Assembly (NCBI GenBank): GCA_024707365.1 | Contig: JANPZV010000001.1 | Span: 62,001-126,000 of the forward strand | Direction of reading: 5' to 3' | Length of the DNA: 64,000 nt | Source: Terricaulis sp. | Lineage (GTDB): Bacteria; Pseudomonadota; Alphaproteobacteria; Caulobacterales; Aquidulcibacteraceae | Part shown: positions 17,993 through 27,825 of the stretch, piece by piece | Position numbering within the stretch: the stretch's first letter is position 1 | How the letters are laid out: each line of letters begins with the position of its first letter | Notes under the pieces: model-generated | Told to the model about the DNA's origin: nothing | Databases searched by the model: none | What the model saw: only the letters and a program-made list of their open reading frames with translations | Program-made: the position numbers and the translations under genes

Positions 17993-18925
17993 ATGCGTCG
18001 TATCGCTGCGGCATTGATCCTGGCCGGCGCCCTTGCGGGCTGCGCCCAGGAATACGCATCCGAGGCTCCGGCCATGGATTCGGCCTCCTTCCGCTCCGAG
18101 GCCGCGCCGATGTCGCCCCAGGGGGGCGCCGCCCCTGCGCCGGCGGAAGAGGCGGCCGGCGCTTCGCCCACCGCGCCCCAGCCCAGCGGCCCCGCGCCCA
18201 CGCTCTACCTGGCCTATGCCTACGCGATGGGCCTTGAGCTGCCTTCCCAGCGGCTTGAGCCGCTGCTGGCCCAGCATGCGCAAGCTTGCATCGATGCCGG
18301 CCCACGGCTTTGCCAATTGGTCGGCTCGCAAGTGAGCGGCGATCCGGCGAGCTATATCGAGGGCAATATCTGGCTGCGCGGCGAGCCCGCGTGGCTGCGC
18401 GCCTTTATGGCCGGCATGGAAAACCAAGCCAGCCAAGCAGGCGGGCGCATCACCGCGCAAAGCACCAGCACCGAAGATCTCACCCGCGCCATTGTGGACA
18501 CCGAAGCGCGCCTGCGCGCCCAAACCGCCCTGCGCGACCGCCTGCAGCAATTGCTGCGCGAGCGTCCAGGCCGGCTGGCCGATCTGCTTGAGGTGGAGCG
18601 CGAGCTTGCGCGCGTGCAGGGCGATCTTGATTCCATCCAATCGAACCTCGCCGTCATGCGCACGCGGGTTTCGATGTCTGAGCTGACTTTGAGCTACCGC
18701 GCCGCCCCGCGCCCGATTGGCTCGGACACGTTCGAGCCGCTGCGCCAAGCGTTTGCGGATTTCTTCGGCATCATCGTCGGCGTGCTGGCCGCGATCGTCA
18801 CCATCGTCGCAGCGCTCATCCCGATCCTGGCGATCGGCATCCCGCTCGGCTGGGTTTTGCTGCGCTGGCGGGCCAAGCGCGGGGGCCGGTTTTTCCGCAA
18901 ATCGCCGCCGCCCGCCGCCAGTTAG
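17993..18925 (+). CDS. DUF4349 domain lipoprotein
   Basis: 310 residues; start ATG 17993 placed after a strong GGGAGG ribosome site, not at the long upstream frame. The signal peptide ends [10 protein letters not shown] (lipobox). A Pro/Ala-rich linker is followed by the DUF4349 domain (~residues 70-240), including a predicted coiled coil ([19 protein letters not shown]...[19 protein letters not shown]). A single helix near the C-terminus and a basic tail ([13 protein letters not shown]) follow. Both a lipid anchor and a C-terminal membrane span suggest a periplasmic loop protein. Function unknown. Confidence 0.8.
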   Translation: MRRIAAALILAGALAGCAQEYASEAPAMDSASFRSEAAPMSPQGGAAPAPAEEAAGASPTAPQPSGPAPTLYLAYAYAMGLELPSQRLEPLLAQHAQACIDAGPRLCQLVGSQVSGDPASYIEGNIWLRGEPAWLRAFMAGMENQASQAGGRITAQSTSTEDLTRAIVDTEARLRAQTALRDRLQQLLRERPGRLADLLEVERELARVQGDLDSIQSNLAVMRTRVSMSELTLSYRAAPRPIGSDTFEPLRQAFADFFGIIVGVLAAIVTIVAALIPILAIGIPLGWVLLRWRAKRGGRFFRKSPPPAAS

Positions 18926-18957
18926 GAATCGCTCGCAAACATAAGTTTTTCAGTCGA

Positions 18958-18985
18958 TTGCACCGGCGCGCAACGGCGCTACATA
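18958..18985 (+). promoter_or_regulatory. Possible promoter of acnA
   Basis: TTGCAC (18958-18963), 16 bases, TACATA (18980-18985), about 90 bp before the acnA ATG and 33 bp after the previous stop. It fits a housekeeping-sigma pattern with mismatches; pattern match only. Confidence 0.35.
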
Positions 18986-19077
18986 AGCCTTGCCGCGCGC
19001 CCGGTTTGAGTCCGGATTTGGGGCGCACCCCCAACGCGTTTGCATCTCTGAAGCTCTTTCAAGCCGGATGCATTCCC

Positions 19078-21771
19078 ATGCCTTCTCTGAACTCGTTCAA
19101 CGCCCGCTCCAGCCTCAGCGCCGGCGGAAAATCTTACGCCTATTTCGATCTCAACAAGGCCGCCGCCAATGGCCTTGGCGATATCTCCAAGCTGCCCGTC
19201 ACGCTCAAAGTGCTGCTGGAAAACCTGCTGCGCACCGAAGACGGCGTGGCCGTGAAGAAAGCCGACATCCTGGCCATGACTTCATGGCTGGTGAACAAGG
19301 GCAAGAACGAGGTCGAGATCGCCTTCAGCCCCGCGCGCGTCTTGATGCAGGATTTCACCGGCGTGCCGGCGGTTGTCGATCTCGCGGCCATGCGCGATGC
19401 GGCGGTGAAGCTCGGCGCCGATCCTGAGAAGATCAATCCGCTCGTGCCCGTCGATCTTGTGATCGATCACTCGGTGATGGTGGATCATTTCGCCTCAACC
19501 AGCGCTTTTGCGATGAACGTCGAGCTTGAATACGCGCGCAACGCAGAGCGCTATCAATTCCTGCGCTGGGGCCAAGGCGCGTTCCAGGATTTCCGCGTTG
19601 TCCCACCCGGCACCGGCATCTGCCACCAAGTGAACCTCGAATATCTCGGCCAATCGGTTTGGGTGCGCGACGTTGAGGGCGAAACCTTCGCCTATCCCGA
19701 CACCGTGGTCGGCACCGACTCTCACACCACCATGATCAATGGCATCGGCGTGCTGGGCTGGGGCGTGGGCGGCATCGAAGCGGAAGCGGCGATGCTGGGC
19801 CAATCGATCTCGATGCTGATCCCCGAAGTGATCGGCTTCCGCCTCTCGGGCAAGCTGCCCGAAGGCGCGACCGCGACCGACCTTGTGCTCACCGTCACGC
19901 AGATGCTGCGCAAGAAGGGCGTTGTCGGCAAATTCGTGGAATTCTACGGCCCCGGCCTTGATGCGATGAGCGTGGAAGACCGCGCCACCATCGCCAACAT
20001 GGCCCCCGAATATGGCGCGACCTGCGGCTTCTTCCCGGTCGATCAGAAAACCATCGATTATCTCACCGCCACCGGGCGCGACCCCGCGCGCGTGGCGCTG
20101 GTGGAAGCCTATTCAAAAGCCAACGGCCTCTGGCGCGGCGAGGAGCCGGAATTCACCGATACGCTCGAATTGTCGCTGGCCGACGTGCGCCCCTCGCTCG
20201 CCGGGCCCAAGCGCCCGCAAGACCGCGTGCTGCTGGGCGATCTTTCCGACGGCTTCACCAAGGTGATGAGCGACGAATTCCGCAAAGGCGGGGAGCTGAA
20301 CAAGCGCGCGCCCGTCGCGGATGCGAGCCACGATATCGGCCATGGCGATGTGGTGATCGCGGCGATCACCTCTTGCACCAACACCTCAAACCCAAGCGTG
20401 CTGATCGCGGCGGGACTTGTGGCGCGCAATGCGCGCGCCAAGGGCCTTAAGACCAAGCCGTGGGTGAAAACCTCGCTGGCGCCGGGCAGCCAAGTCGTCA
20501 CTGACTATTTGCGCAAGGCGGGCCTGGATGACGATCTCGACGCGCTCGGCTTCAATCTCGTGGGCTATGGCTGCACCACCTGCATCGGCAATTCGGGCCC
20601 CTTGCCGCCGGCGATTTCCGCGGCGGTGGCGGAAAGCGATCTCGTGGTCGCCTCCGTGCTTTCGGGCAACCGCAATTTTGAAGGCCGCGTGAACCAGGAC
20701 GTGCGCGCGAACTATCTCGCTTCGCCCCCGCTCGTGGTGGCGTATGCGCTGGCCGGCAGCGTCTATCTCAATCTCGAAACCCAGCCGCTGGGCGAAGATA
20801 AGGATGGCAAGCCGGTGTTCCTGAAGGACATCTGGCCGAGCAATAAGGAAATCGAAGATGTCGTGCGCCAATGCGTGACGCGCGAGATGTTCGCTTCGCG
20901 CTATAGCGACGTGTTCAAAGGCGATGAGCACTGGCAGGCGATCAATGCCGGCGCCGGGCGCACATACACGTGGGACAACAAGTCCACCTACGTGCAAAAC
21001 CCGCCTTACTTTGAAGGCATGACGATGCGCACCACCCCGCCCAAGGACGTGACCAACGCGCACGTGCTTGGCCTCTTCGGCGATTCCATCACCACCGATC
21101 ACATCAGCCCCGCCGGCTCGATCAAGAAAGTCAGCCCCGCGGGCGCCTATCTCACCGAGAACGGCGTGGCGCAGGCCGATTTCAATTCCTACGGCGCGCG
21201 GCGCGGCAATCATGAAGTGATGATGCGCGGTACCTTCGCCAATATCCGCATCAAGAACGCCATGGTGCGCGATGAGGCGGGCAACGTGGTCGAAGGCGGC
21301 TGGACCATCCATCATCCCTCGAACGAGAAGATGTGGATCTATGACGCGGCGATGCGTTACCAGCAGGAAGGCCAAGAGCTCATCATCTTCGCCGGCAAGG
21401 AATACGGCACCGGCTCCTCGCGCGATTGGGCGGCCAAGGGCACGACGCTGCTTGGCGTGCGCGCCGTGGTGGCCGAAAGCTTTGAGCGCATCCACCGCTC
21501 CAACCTCATCGGCATGGGCGTGCTGCCGCTGCAATTCAAAGACGGCCAATCCTGGTCGAGCCTGGGCCTGACCGGCGCGGAAACCGTCTCGATCGAGGGC
21601 GTGGCCGGCTTTAAGCCGCGCCAGGACGTGATCCTCAAAATCACCCGCCCTGACGGAAAGGTGGATGAGGTGACCGTCCTCTGCCGCATCGACACCGAAA
21701 ATGAGGTCGAATACCTGCAGAATGGCGGTATCCTGCATTATGTTCTGCGGGGTTTGGCGAAATCGGCGTGA
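19078..21771 (+). CDS. acnA: Aconitate hydratase A
   Basis: 897-residue TCA-cycle enzyme interconverting citrate and isocitrate with a [4Fe-4S] cluster. Cluster cysteines lie in [11 protein letters not shown] and [14 protein letters not shown]. Substrate-contact motifs include [19 protein letters not shown], and the swivelling C-terminal domain has [17 protein letters not shown]. Start ATG 19078 ([12 protein letters not shown]) is chosen over an in-frame ATG 120 bases earlier because it matches the AcnA/IRP1 N-terminus. The gene is intact. A DUF1223 gene follows, a pairing seen in other alphaproteobacteria. Confidence 0.97.
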   Translation: MPSLNSFNARSSLSAGGKSYAYFDLNKAAANGLGDISKLPVTLKVLLENLLRTEDGVAVKKADILAMTSWLVNKGKNEVEIAFSPARVLMQDFTGVPAVVDLAAMRDAAVKLGADPEKINPLVPVDLVIDHSVMVDHFASTSAFAMNVELEYARNAERYQFLRWGQGAFQDFRVVPPGTGICHQVNLEYLGQSVWVRDVEGETFAYPDTVVGTDSHTTMINGIGVLGWGVGGIEAEAAMLGQSISMLIPEVIGFRLSGKLPEGATATDLVLTVTQMLRKKGVVGKFVEFYGPGLDAMSVEDRATIANMAPEYGATCGFFPVDQKTIDYLTATGRDPARVALVEAYSKANGLWRGEEPEFTDTLELSLADVRPSLAGPKRPQDRVLLGDLSDGFTKVMSDEFRKGGELNKRAPVADASHDIGHGDVVIAAITSCTNTSNPSVLIAAGLVARNARAKGLKTKPWVKTSLAPGSQVVTDYLRKAGLDDDLDALGFNLVGYGCTTCIGNSGPLPPAISAAVAESDLVVASVLSGNRNFEGRVNQDVRANYLASPPLVVAYALAGSVYLNLETQPLGEDKDGKPVFLKDIWPSNKEIEDVVRQCVTREMFASRYSDVFKGDEHWQAINAGAGRTYTWDNKSTYVQNPPYFEGMTMRTTPPKDVTNAHVLGLFGDSITTDHISPAGSIKKVSPAGAYLTENGVAQADFNSYGARRGNHEVMMRGTFANIRIKNAMVRDEAGNVVEGGWTIHHPSNEKMWIYDAAMRYQQEGQELIIFAGKEYGTGSSRDWAAKGTTLLGVRAVVAESFERIHRSNLIGMGVLPLQFKDGQSWSSLGLTGAETVSIEGVAGFKPRQDVILKITRPDGKVDEVTVLCRIDTENEVEYLQNGGILHYVLRGLAKSA

Positions 21772-21804
21772 GGCATTTACGGCCCGTCACGCTGGTTTGA
21801 TTTT

Positions 21805-22574
21805 ATGACAGCGGGCGGGCCGGCCATGCTGGCGGCCATGATCGGCCGCATTCTCGCCGCCGCGCTTTTATGGCTCGCGGCGGCCAGCCCCCCGCGCCCG
21901 CGTACGCTCAGGCGGAGACGCAAGGGCGGCGCGCCAGCGTCGTGGTGGAGCTCTACACTAGCCAAGGTTGCATTCAGTGCCCGCGCGCCAACCGGCTGCT
22001 GGGCAATTTCGCGCGCGAGGACGGGGTGCTGGCGCTCACCTTTCCGGTGGGGATCTGGGATTATCTCGGTTGGAACGACACCTTCGCCCGCCCCGAATTT
22101 GCAGAGCGCCAACGCCAATACGCCCGCACGATGCGCGCGCGCGGCCGCTTTACGCCGCAACTTGTGCTCAACGGCGCGCGACAATTGAGCGCCGCCGATT
22201 GGGAGGATGCGCGCCTGGCGCTCGATTCGATGCGCGCAGCGCCCCAGCCGCTCGCGCGCAACGATCTTGCCATCTCCCGCCTGCCCAACGGCCGCGCGCG
22301 CGTCACGCTCAACGCCAATCCGCGCGGCGCGGGCGCGGAGATTTTGCTCGTCGCGTACGATCCCGGCCCGCTCGCTGTCATCGTCTATGGCGGGCTCAAC
22401 ACCAATCGCACGGTGCTGCACTACAATCTCGTGCGCACGATCGAGCGGCTCGACACCTGGGACGGGCGCGCGGTCTGGTTTGAGCGCGGACGCTGCACGC
22501 CGCAATGCGCGGTGATCATTCAGCGGCCCAATGGCGGCGCCATTCTCGGGGCCGCTTATACGGAGCGCCGCTAA
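21805..22574 (+). CDS. DUF1223 secreted thioredoxin-like protein (frameshift in signal peptide)
   Basis: The body matches DUF1223: VVELYTSQGCIQCPRANRLL with a CxxC in thioredoxin position, and TFPVGIWDYLGWNDTFA. About 230 residues. The signal peptide (MIGRILAAALLWLAAASPP) and the body are in different frames, joined by adding one C to the C-run near 21889 to give ASPPAPAYAQAE with a cleavage site after AYA. Start could be 21805, 21826 or 21838. Probably a periplasmic thiol/disulfide protein; reaction not established. Its end overlaps the convergent DUF4340 gene by 4 bp. Confidence 0.8.
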
Positions 22575-23590
22575 TCAGCGCCCGGCACGAGCGAGGCCAG
22601 CGGCGGCGCCAGCGCGCGCGCATCCTGCTCTGAAAGCCCATAAGCCCACGCAGCGGCGTGATTGTTGAGCGCAAGCGCGGCCGCTTCATGTTCGGGCGCG
22701 CTGGCGCGGGCCACCAGCTTCACCCAAGGCCGGCCATCGGCCTCGATGATTTCCGCATCAATCGCCAAGCCGTCAAACGTTGTGGCGCGCACACGGGCGA
22801 CAGGGGCCCCTGGATCGCCGGCGCGGGCTGCACATCGCGCGGGGCGATGGTGGCGATCCGCTCGGCGGCGGCGCGCACCGTGGCGGTGGAAAGCGGCGCC
22901 AGCGCGGGCGCTGCAATGCGCCAGGCGCTCTCGGCATCGTCGCGGCCCAGAATGTAGGCGCGGCCCTCAGTCGGCATGATCTCAACCCGCGCCAGCGCCG
23001 CAGGCTCCAGCGGCGATCGGGCGCAAATCGAGCCACGCCGCAATATCGCGCAACGGCGGCAGCACGCCCTCGGCGGCCCAGGCCTGATCGTCATCGGGCC
23101 GGCGCACATAAAGCCCGCTTGGCTCCACGCCCAAGATCAGATTGACGAGCAACGCCCCACGCCCATCCTCGATCTGCACCAGCACCCCGCGCCCGCCTTG
23201 GCGCGGATCATCCACGCCAAGGCGCGCATGCTTGGAGGGATCGTTCGTCATCCGGCGCGTGGTGCGCAGCGTGCGCAAGCCGTCGGTCAATTGCGTGAGC
23301 CGGCCCACCGAGACCGGATAATCGCCGCGATCGCGCATCACCCACACCGCCTGATCGCCGCGCTGGGCGCGCTCGATGCGATAGCTGGCTTCGGCGCTCG
23401 TGATCGTGACGCGCTGGCCCGCGGCGATGGTTTCACCGATGCCGGGCAGCACCAGCCCCGCTGCGCTGTCAGGGCGCGCGGCGCGATATTCGATCCCCAC
23501 CGATACAGCGGCGATCGCGGCCATCACGCCGGCGATCAAGCCGTAGCGCAGCGCCTGCTGCTTTCGCTTCTGCGCGAGATCCGTGCTCAT
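22571..23590 (-). CDS. DUF4340 protein, last gene of a Gld-like ABC operon (frameshifts)
   Basis: About 335 residues after correction. An N-terminal anchor (ALRYGLIAGVMAAIAAVSVGI) precedes a periplasmic region with repeated beta-rich blocks typical of DUF4340 (VWVMRDRGDYPVSVGRLTQLTDGL, LEPAALARVEIMPTEG). The frame shifts near 23010 and near 22795. DUF4340 proteins occur next to GldG/ABC-auxiliary proteins and their role is unknown. Start ATG 23590 overlaps the GldG-like stop by 4 bp. Confidence 0.78.
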
Positions 23591-25476
23591 CGCGCCTCTC
23601 CCTGACGGGCGCGCCGCTGCCGGCGCCAGAAGAAGAACAGCCCGGCCCCCGCCACCAGCAACGGCGCGAGCCAAACATTGATGAACACCATCAGCGTCTC
23701 AAGCCGGCTGACATCGCCGCGATGCTCGCGCTCGGTGCGGCGCAATTGGCCGCGCACCTCAAGGATCCGCGCCTCCAATTCGCGCACGATCGCGGCCTCT
23801 TCGGGCGTCATTTCCGCGCCGAGCGCGCCTGCAAACGCGCCCGAGCCGCGCCCTTGTTCTTGGATTTGCGCCAGCCGCGCCTCGGTGGCGGCAAGATCGG
23901 CGCGCAATTCTTCCTCGCGGCTTTCGATCGCGCTTTGCGCATCGCGCTCAAGCGCATCGATCATCGTCATGCGCCGTTCGCGCGGCGCGCGTGAGCGCAG
24001 CGAAACCAGCGCGTCCGAACCGCCGAGAATATCGATGGCGTTCAGCGCGAAAGCGGCGTTATCCGCTGCGGCCGCGCCGCTATTGGGATCGATATAAAAC
24101 GCATCGTCCAGAAAATCGGTATCGGCGATGATCACGATCTCCGCGCCCGCTTGCGAACGCGCCAGCACCTGGGCGGGCGCCGCCGCGCCCTCCGGCGCGC
24201 CAGCGGGGAAGGCCGTTTCCAGCGCGCCTGAAAGCCGCACGGCCACGGTTTCCATCCGCCCGCCGCCGCCCTGACGCCAAATCTGCGCCAACTCAAACGG
24301 CGTTGGCCGCGCCAGCGCCGCTTGCGCCGGAATGCGCATCGTATCGCCGCTCGTGCGCGCCAGCGTGATGCTCTCAACGCCGGGCCTCGCTGTCACGTTC
24401 AGCGTGCCGGCCATGCCGACATTGATCCCGCGCCGCAGCCACGCCGTCATCAGATCGTCGCGGCTGAGCCCTTCGGCCGTCAGCGCAAACAACAGCGGCT
24501 GCGGCAGCTCCACCACCTCGCCCGTATCGGGCCGCTCGGTGCGCACCGGCAGCGCGTTTTGCCCATCGAGCACGACAATGCCGTCAAAGCCCACGCCCCA
24601 CGCCGTCAGCAGCGGCTCCAGCGTGGAAGCAGTCGGCGCTGGCATCGCGGGATTGAACGGATCAAGCCCGGTCATGCCTTGATCTTGCGCCATCATCGAA
24701 GCGGGATCGACAGCGATAAACGCCCGCCCGCGCCGAAGGATAAATTGATCGATGGCGAAAAGCTGCGCCTGCGAAAGATCGCCCGGATGGATGATGGCGA
24801 GCACGTCAACATCCGGGATTTCCGTAAAATCCGGCGCGATCTGCACAATTTGCAGCACCCGCGCCATCTCGCTCGCGAACACTGATGTCTGCTGCCCGCG
24901 CGCGGGCGCTGAAGGATCGATCGACAGCGCGGTGATCAGGCCCACGCGCGTGCGCGTTGGGTTTTCGAGCTCATAGATCAGGCGCGTCAGCTCATATTCG
25001 AGAAACGCCTCGCGCGAAGGCTCGAAGAAGGGGATGGCGCGCGTATCATCGATGGCGTTGGCGCCGACGAGGCCGAAATAAATTGCATCCGCCCCCTGAT
25101 AGGGGCGGAACGGGCGCAAGCCCGCTTCGGCCGCCACATCCTCTTGTTCGCTGAACGGGGCGACATTCACCTCAACAAACCTGACCCGCCCGCGTGAGCG
25201 CGCGGCATAGGTTTGCAGCATTTCGCGCACGCGCACGGCGTAATCCTGCAAGGGCTTGGCCGCAGCGCCCGCGTCGCGCGAATAATAGAGCGTCAGCGTC
25301 ACCGGCTCGCTCAGCTGATTGAGGATCGTCTGCGTGCCGGGCGAGATTGAATAGAGCTGATCTTGGGTAAGATCGATCCGCCACGAGCGCAGCCATGAAT
25401 TGGCCAGCACATTGACGGCGACGAACATCACCAGAAACGCCAAGGCGGCGATGGCGGCAAAGCGGCGCGCGCTCAT
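23587..25476 (-). CDS. GldG-like ABC transport auxiliary protein
   Basis: 629 residues, intact. An N-terminal helix (FAAIAALAFLVMFVAVNVLA) leads into a large extracytoplasmic domain of the ABC-type uncharacterised transport family (GldG/ABC_transp_aux): DLTQDQLYSISPGTQTIL, YYSRDAGAAAKPLQDYAVRVREML, VLAIIHPGDLSQAQLFAIDQFILRRG. Near the C-terminus a coiled coil (~530-590) precedes a second helix (LMVFINVWLAPLLVAGAGLFFFWRR). In Bacteroidetes, GldA/F/G serves gliding; here it is part of a motility-unlinked operon. Start ATG 25476 overlaps the permease stop. Confidence 0.85.
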   Translation of the reverse strand: MSARRFAAIAALAFLVMFVAVNVLANSWLRSWRIDLTQDQLYSISPGTQTILNQLSEPVTLTLYYSRDAGAAAKPLQDYAVRVREMLQTYAARSRGRVRFVEVNVAPFSEQEDVAAEAGLRPFRPYQGADAIYFGLVGANAIDDTRAIPFFEPSREAFLEYELTRLIYELENPTRTRVGLITALSIDPSAPARGQQTSVFASEMARVLQIVQIAPDFTEIPDVDVLAIIHPGDLSQAQLFAIDQFILRRGRAFIAVDPASMMAQDQGMTGLDPFNPAMPAPTASTLEPLLTAWGVGFDGIVVLDGQNALPVRTERPDTGEVVELPQPLLFALTAEGLSRDDLMTAWLRRGINVGMAGTLNVTARPGVESITLARTSGDTMRIPAQAALARPTPFELAQIWRQGGGGRMETVAVRLSGALETAFPAGAPEGAAAPAQVLARSQAGAEIVIIADTDFLDDAFYIDPNSGAAAADNAAFALNAIDILGGSDALVSLRSRAPRERRMTMIDALERDAQSAIESREEELRADLAATEARLAQIQEQGRGSGAFAGALGAEMTPEEAAIVRELEARILEVRGQLRRTEREHRGDVSRLETLMVFINVWLAPLLVAGAGLFFFWRRQRRARQGEAR

Positions 25477-26231
25477 TTCGCGCCCCCGCGGCGCGCGTCC
25501 ACCAAAAGCCCCGTCAGCGCCAGGCACAGCCCAATCAGCGAAAGGAAATACACGATCGCGCGCGCCTCAATCACCCCGCGCTGGGCGGCGTCGAAATGAT
25601 GCAAAATGGAAAAGCGGCTGATCGCTTCGGAAAGCGCCCCGCCGACAAAGCCATTGAAAAAATCCGCAACCAGCGGCGCGCCCAGCGCCGTCAGCAAAAA
25701 CGCGACCAGCACCGCCAGCACGAACGCCACCACTTGCGCGCCCGTCAAAGCCGACATCATCGAGCCGATGGCGATGTAAGCGCCCGCCATCAGCACGCTG
25801 GCGAGATAGGCGGTGATGATGCCCGCATTATCGGGCGCGCCCAGCACGTTGATGCTGATCCAGAGCGGCACAGTCAGCACCAGCGCGGCTGCTGCGATGG
25901 TCCAAGCCGCCAGGAATTTGCCGAGCACAAGCGCCCAAGTCGGCGCCGGCAGCGTCATCAGCACCTCGATCGCGCCGGAGCGTGTTTCCTCCGCCCACAG
26001 CCGCATGGCGATGGCGGGCAAAAACACCATGAAGATCCAAGGATGAAACGCAAAGAACGCCGAAAGGTCCGCGCGCCGCGCTTCAAACAAGCCGCCCACT
26101 TGGAAGGTGAAGAGGCCAATGGCGAACAAAAACACCGCCACGAACACGTAAGCGGTGGGCGTCGTCAGATACGCCAGCAGCTCGCGCCGATAGATGGCGA
26201 GCATGGAGGCAAGACCAGGGCTCTTTTTCAC
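25473..26231 (-). CDS. ABC-2 type permease (GldF-like)
   Basis: 252 residues with six hydrophobic helices. It begins IYRRELLAYLTTPTAYVFVAVFLFAIG and carries AMRLWAEETRSGAIEVLMTLP between helices two and three, the ABC-2 permease signature. Intact. Forms the membrane channel of the transporter with the ATPase encoded just before it (4-bp ATG overlap) and the GldG-like protein encoded just after. Substrate unknown. Confidence 0.88.
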   Translation of the reverse strand: MKKSPGLASMLAIYRRELLAYLTTPTAYVFVAVFLFAIGLFTFQVGGLFEARRADLSAFFAFHPWIFMVFLPAIAMRLWAEETRSGAIEVLMTLPAPTWALVLGKFLAAWTIAAAALVLTVPLWISINVLGAPDNAGIITAYLASVLMAGAYIAIGSMMSALTGAQVVAFVLAVLVAFLLTALGAPLVADFFNGFVGGALSEAISRFSILHHFDAAQRGVIEARAIVYFLSLIGLCLALTGLLVDARRGGAK

Positions 26232-26954
26232 ACCCGTTCCTCCCCACGCGTCAGCGCCGTGAAGGCTTCATCGAGCCCGCCATAACGCTCGCGCAGCGCA
26301 GCGGGCGTTTCATCGGCAACGATGCGCCCCTGATCGATCCACGATGCGCGCGTGCACACCGCATCCACCTCTTCCAAGGAATGGGTGGAAATGATCAGCC
26401 CGCGCTCTTCGCCCAGGCGCTTGATGAGATCGCGCACCGCGTGGCGCTGATTGGGGTCGAGCCCATCTGTCGGCTCATCGAGGATCAGCAGCATGGGATC
26501 GTGCAGCAGCGCCGCCGCAAGGCCCACGCGGCGGCGATAGCCTTTGGAGAGGGTGTCGATCGGCCGGCCCGATCAGATCGCCCAGCCGCGCATCCTGCGC
26601 CGCCCCGCGCACCGCGCGGCGCGCGGCGTCCCGGTTCATGCCGCGCGCGCCTCGGCGATGAAGCGCAGATAGGTCCAAGGCGTCATCTCGCCGATAAAGC
26701 GGCGCGCCTTCGGGCAGATAGCCCAGCCGCTCCTGCGCGCGGCGGCGCTCCTGGGCGACATCGATATTGAAAATCCGCACCACGCCCTCGTCCGGCTCCA
26801 GATAGCCGGCGATCATGCGCATCGTGGTGGTTTTGCCCGCCCCGTTCGGCCCCAAAAAGCCGACAATCTCGCCCACGTCCAAAGTGAAGCCGACGCCATC
26901 GACAGCGAGCCGCCGGCCGAAGCTTTTCCGCAACCCGTCAACTTGCAGAAGCAT
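26228..26954 (-). CDS. ABC transporter ATPase (GldA-like), frameshifted
   Basis: First gene of the operon. Walker [10 protein letters not shown], Walker [17 protein letters not shown] and switch ISTHSLEEV are clear. The middle is scrambled by shifts near 26692, near 26645 and near 26572; reading through gives [19 protein letters not shown] and a signature [12 protein letters not shown]. Corrected length ~241 residues, normal. It resembles the ATPases of GldA and of ABC-2 export systems. Confidence 0.85.
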
Positions 26955-27204
26955 GTGGATTAAGCGCCCCGTTCAAGCGAGCCGCCGCTCTTAAGGCGGT
27001 TTCAGGCAAAACGCGAGGACTACTTATCCACAGAACCGCCCCTGGATTCGCCGAATCGCGCCCGCGCTGATTCTGGGATTCTTTGCGTAGAGGTTAACGC
27101 CCAAACGCCGCGCGCGCGCGGCGGCGGCAGCAAAGCATCACGCCGGCCGCTCACGCCGCGCTGGCGAAACAGCAAATAAAACGTCAGCAAATCAGCGCCC
27201 TGAA

Positions 27205-27325
27205 AGCAGAAAAGCCCGCGTGTAACGCGGGCTTTTCGTAAAGTGTGTGGCCAGCCGAAGCGCGTACTGGGGGGCTGGGGGCTGATGGATACCCAGCACG
27301 AGCCTTTCTCCGGCCGGCCACATTG
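27205..27325 (-). ncRNA. Candidate structured small RNA
   Basis: On the minus strand an 11-bp closing stem (27311-27321 with 27247-27257; one G-U pair) encloses a second 9-bp stem (27292-27300 with 27263-27271; one G-U pair), giving a long imperfect hairpin with two internal loops. A terminator follows 10 bases later in this direction only. The plus strand carries G6-CT-G5 in the apical part. It has no GGAA tetraloop, so it is not the SRP RNA, and no RNase P or tmRNA hallmarks were seen. Identity unknown. Confidence 0.45.
27210..27236 (-). terminator. Intrinsic terminator of the small-RNA candidate
   Basis: Perfect 11-bp stem (AAAAGCCCGCG at 27210-27220 and CGCGGGCTTTT at 27226-27236) with a five-base loop. 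No plus-strand gene lies upstream within 4 kb, so the natural user is a minus-strand transcript starting right of 27321. Confidence 0.75.
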
Positions 27326-27464
27326 ATAAGGTCGCGCTTGGATGCGGCGAGAGCAAGTGTAAATTCAGGCAATATCCGGCACCGTTCTGATTTGTAATCT
27401 TGCGGCCGCCGCGAACAGCTTCAGTTTAACCCCTCTCTTCTGTGTTGGGAGCCCGCCCTTCGAT

Positions 27465-27770
27465 ATGAGCCGCCGCACCATCTTCTTCGACCGCCCCGAG
27501 CTTGACCGTCTGTTGCGGTTTTACGGTCGAATGGTGGCGGCGGGGGAGTGGCGCGATTACGCCATGGACGCCTTGCCGGATCGGGCGCTGTTCAGCGTCT
27601 ATCGCCGCACCAGCGAGGCGCCGCTCTATCAGATCGAAAAGCAGCCCGGCGCCAAGCAAGGCCCCTATAGCGTGCGCGCCGTCGATGGCCGGGTGCTGCG
27701 GCGCGGCGATGATCTCGCCCGCGTGCTGGCCGTGCTTGAGCCGCGCCACATGCGCGTGGTGGACGCCTAA
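27465..27770 (+). CDS. DUF2794 protein
   Basis: 101 residues. Contains LDRLLRFYGRMVAAGEWRDYAMD, LFSVYRRTSEAPLYQIEKQPGAKQGPYSV and the final LARVLAVLEPR, the conserved blocks of DUF2794, a small cytoplasmic family almost confined to Alphaproteobacteria. Function unknown. Intact, with its own 3' terminator; convergent with ybhL. Confidence 0.9.
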   Translation: MSRRTIFFDRPELDRLLRFYGRMVAAGEWRDYAMDALPDRALFSVYRRTSEAPLYQIEKQPGAKQGPYSVRAVDGRVLRRGDDLARVLAVLEPRHMRVVDA

Positions 27771-27775
27771 AAGAA

Positions 27776-27803
27776 AAACGCCCCGGCTTTCACCGGGGCG
27801 TTT
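27776..27803. terminator. Bidirectional terminator between DUF2794 and ybhL
   Basis: 11-bp stem AAACGCCCCGG (27776-27786) and CCGGGGCGTTT (27793-27803) with a six-base loop, preceded by AAAA on the left. It lies between two convergent stop codons, so it probably serves both transcripts. Confidence 0.88.
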
Positions 27804-27825
27804 GAATGTGCGCTGTGCGCCGCTT

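Larger units (their letters stand above)
26955..27464. other. 510-bp gene-free region between divergent genes
   Basis: No credible protein gene. It holds a perfect DnaA box TTATCCACA (27024-27032), a near match on the other strand (TGTGGATTA, ~26954-26962), a somewhat A-rich stretch (27167-27195) and the small-RNA candidate with terminator described separately. The promoters of the ABC operon (minus) and DUF2794 (plus) must also lie here; no clear -35/-10 pair was found. Confidence 0.6.

Noticed and set aside
27024..27032. Chromosomal replication origin
   Set aside because: Only one perfect DnaA box, and neighbours (ABC operon, DUF2794) are not the usual hemE/dnaA/parAB context.
27241..27321. 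SRP RNA or tmRNA
   Set aside because: No GGAA tetraloop with the flanking conserved bases, and no tRNA-like T-loop. GGGGCTGAT resembles the tmRNA 5' end only by chance length.
27184..27372. 62-residue minus-strand open frame in the intergenic region
   Set aside because: It runs through a terminator hairpin and the structured RNA stems, lacks a ribosome site and has no recognisable domain.
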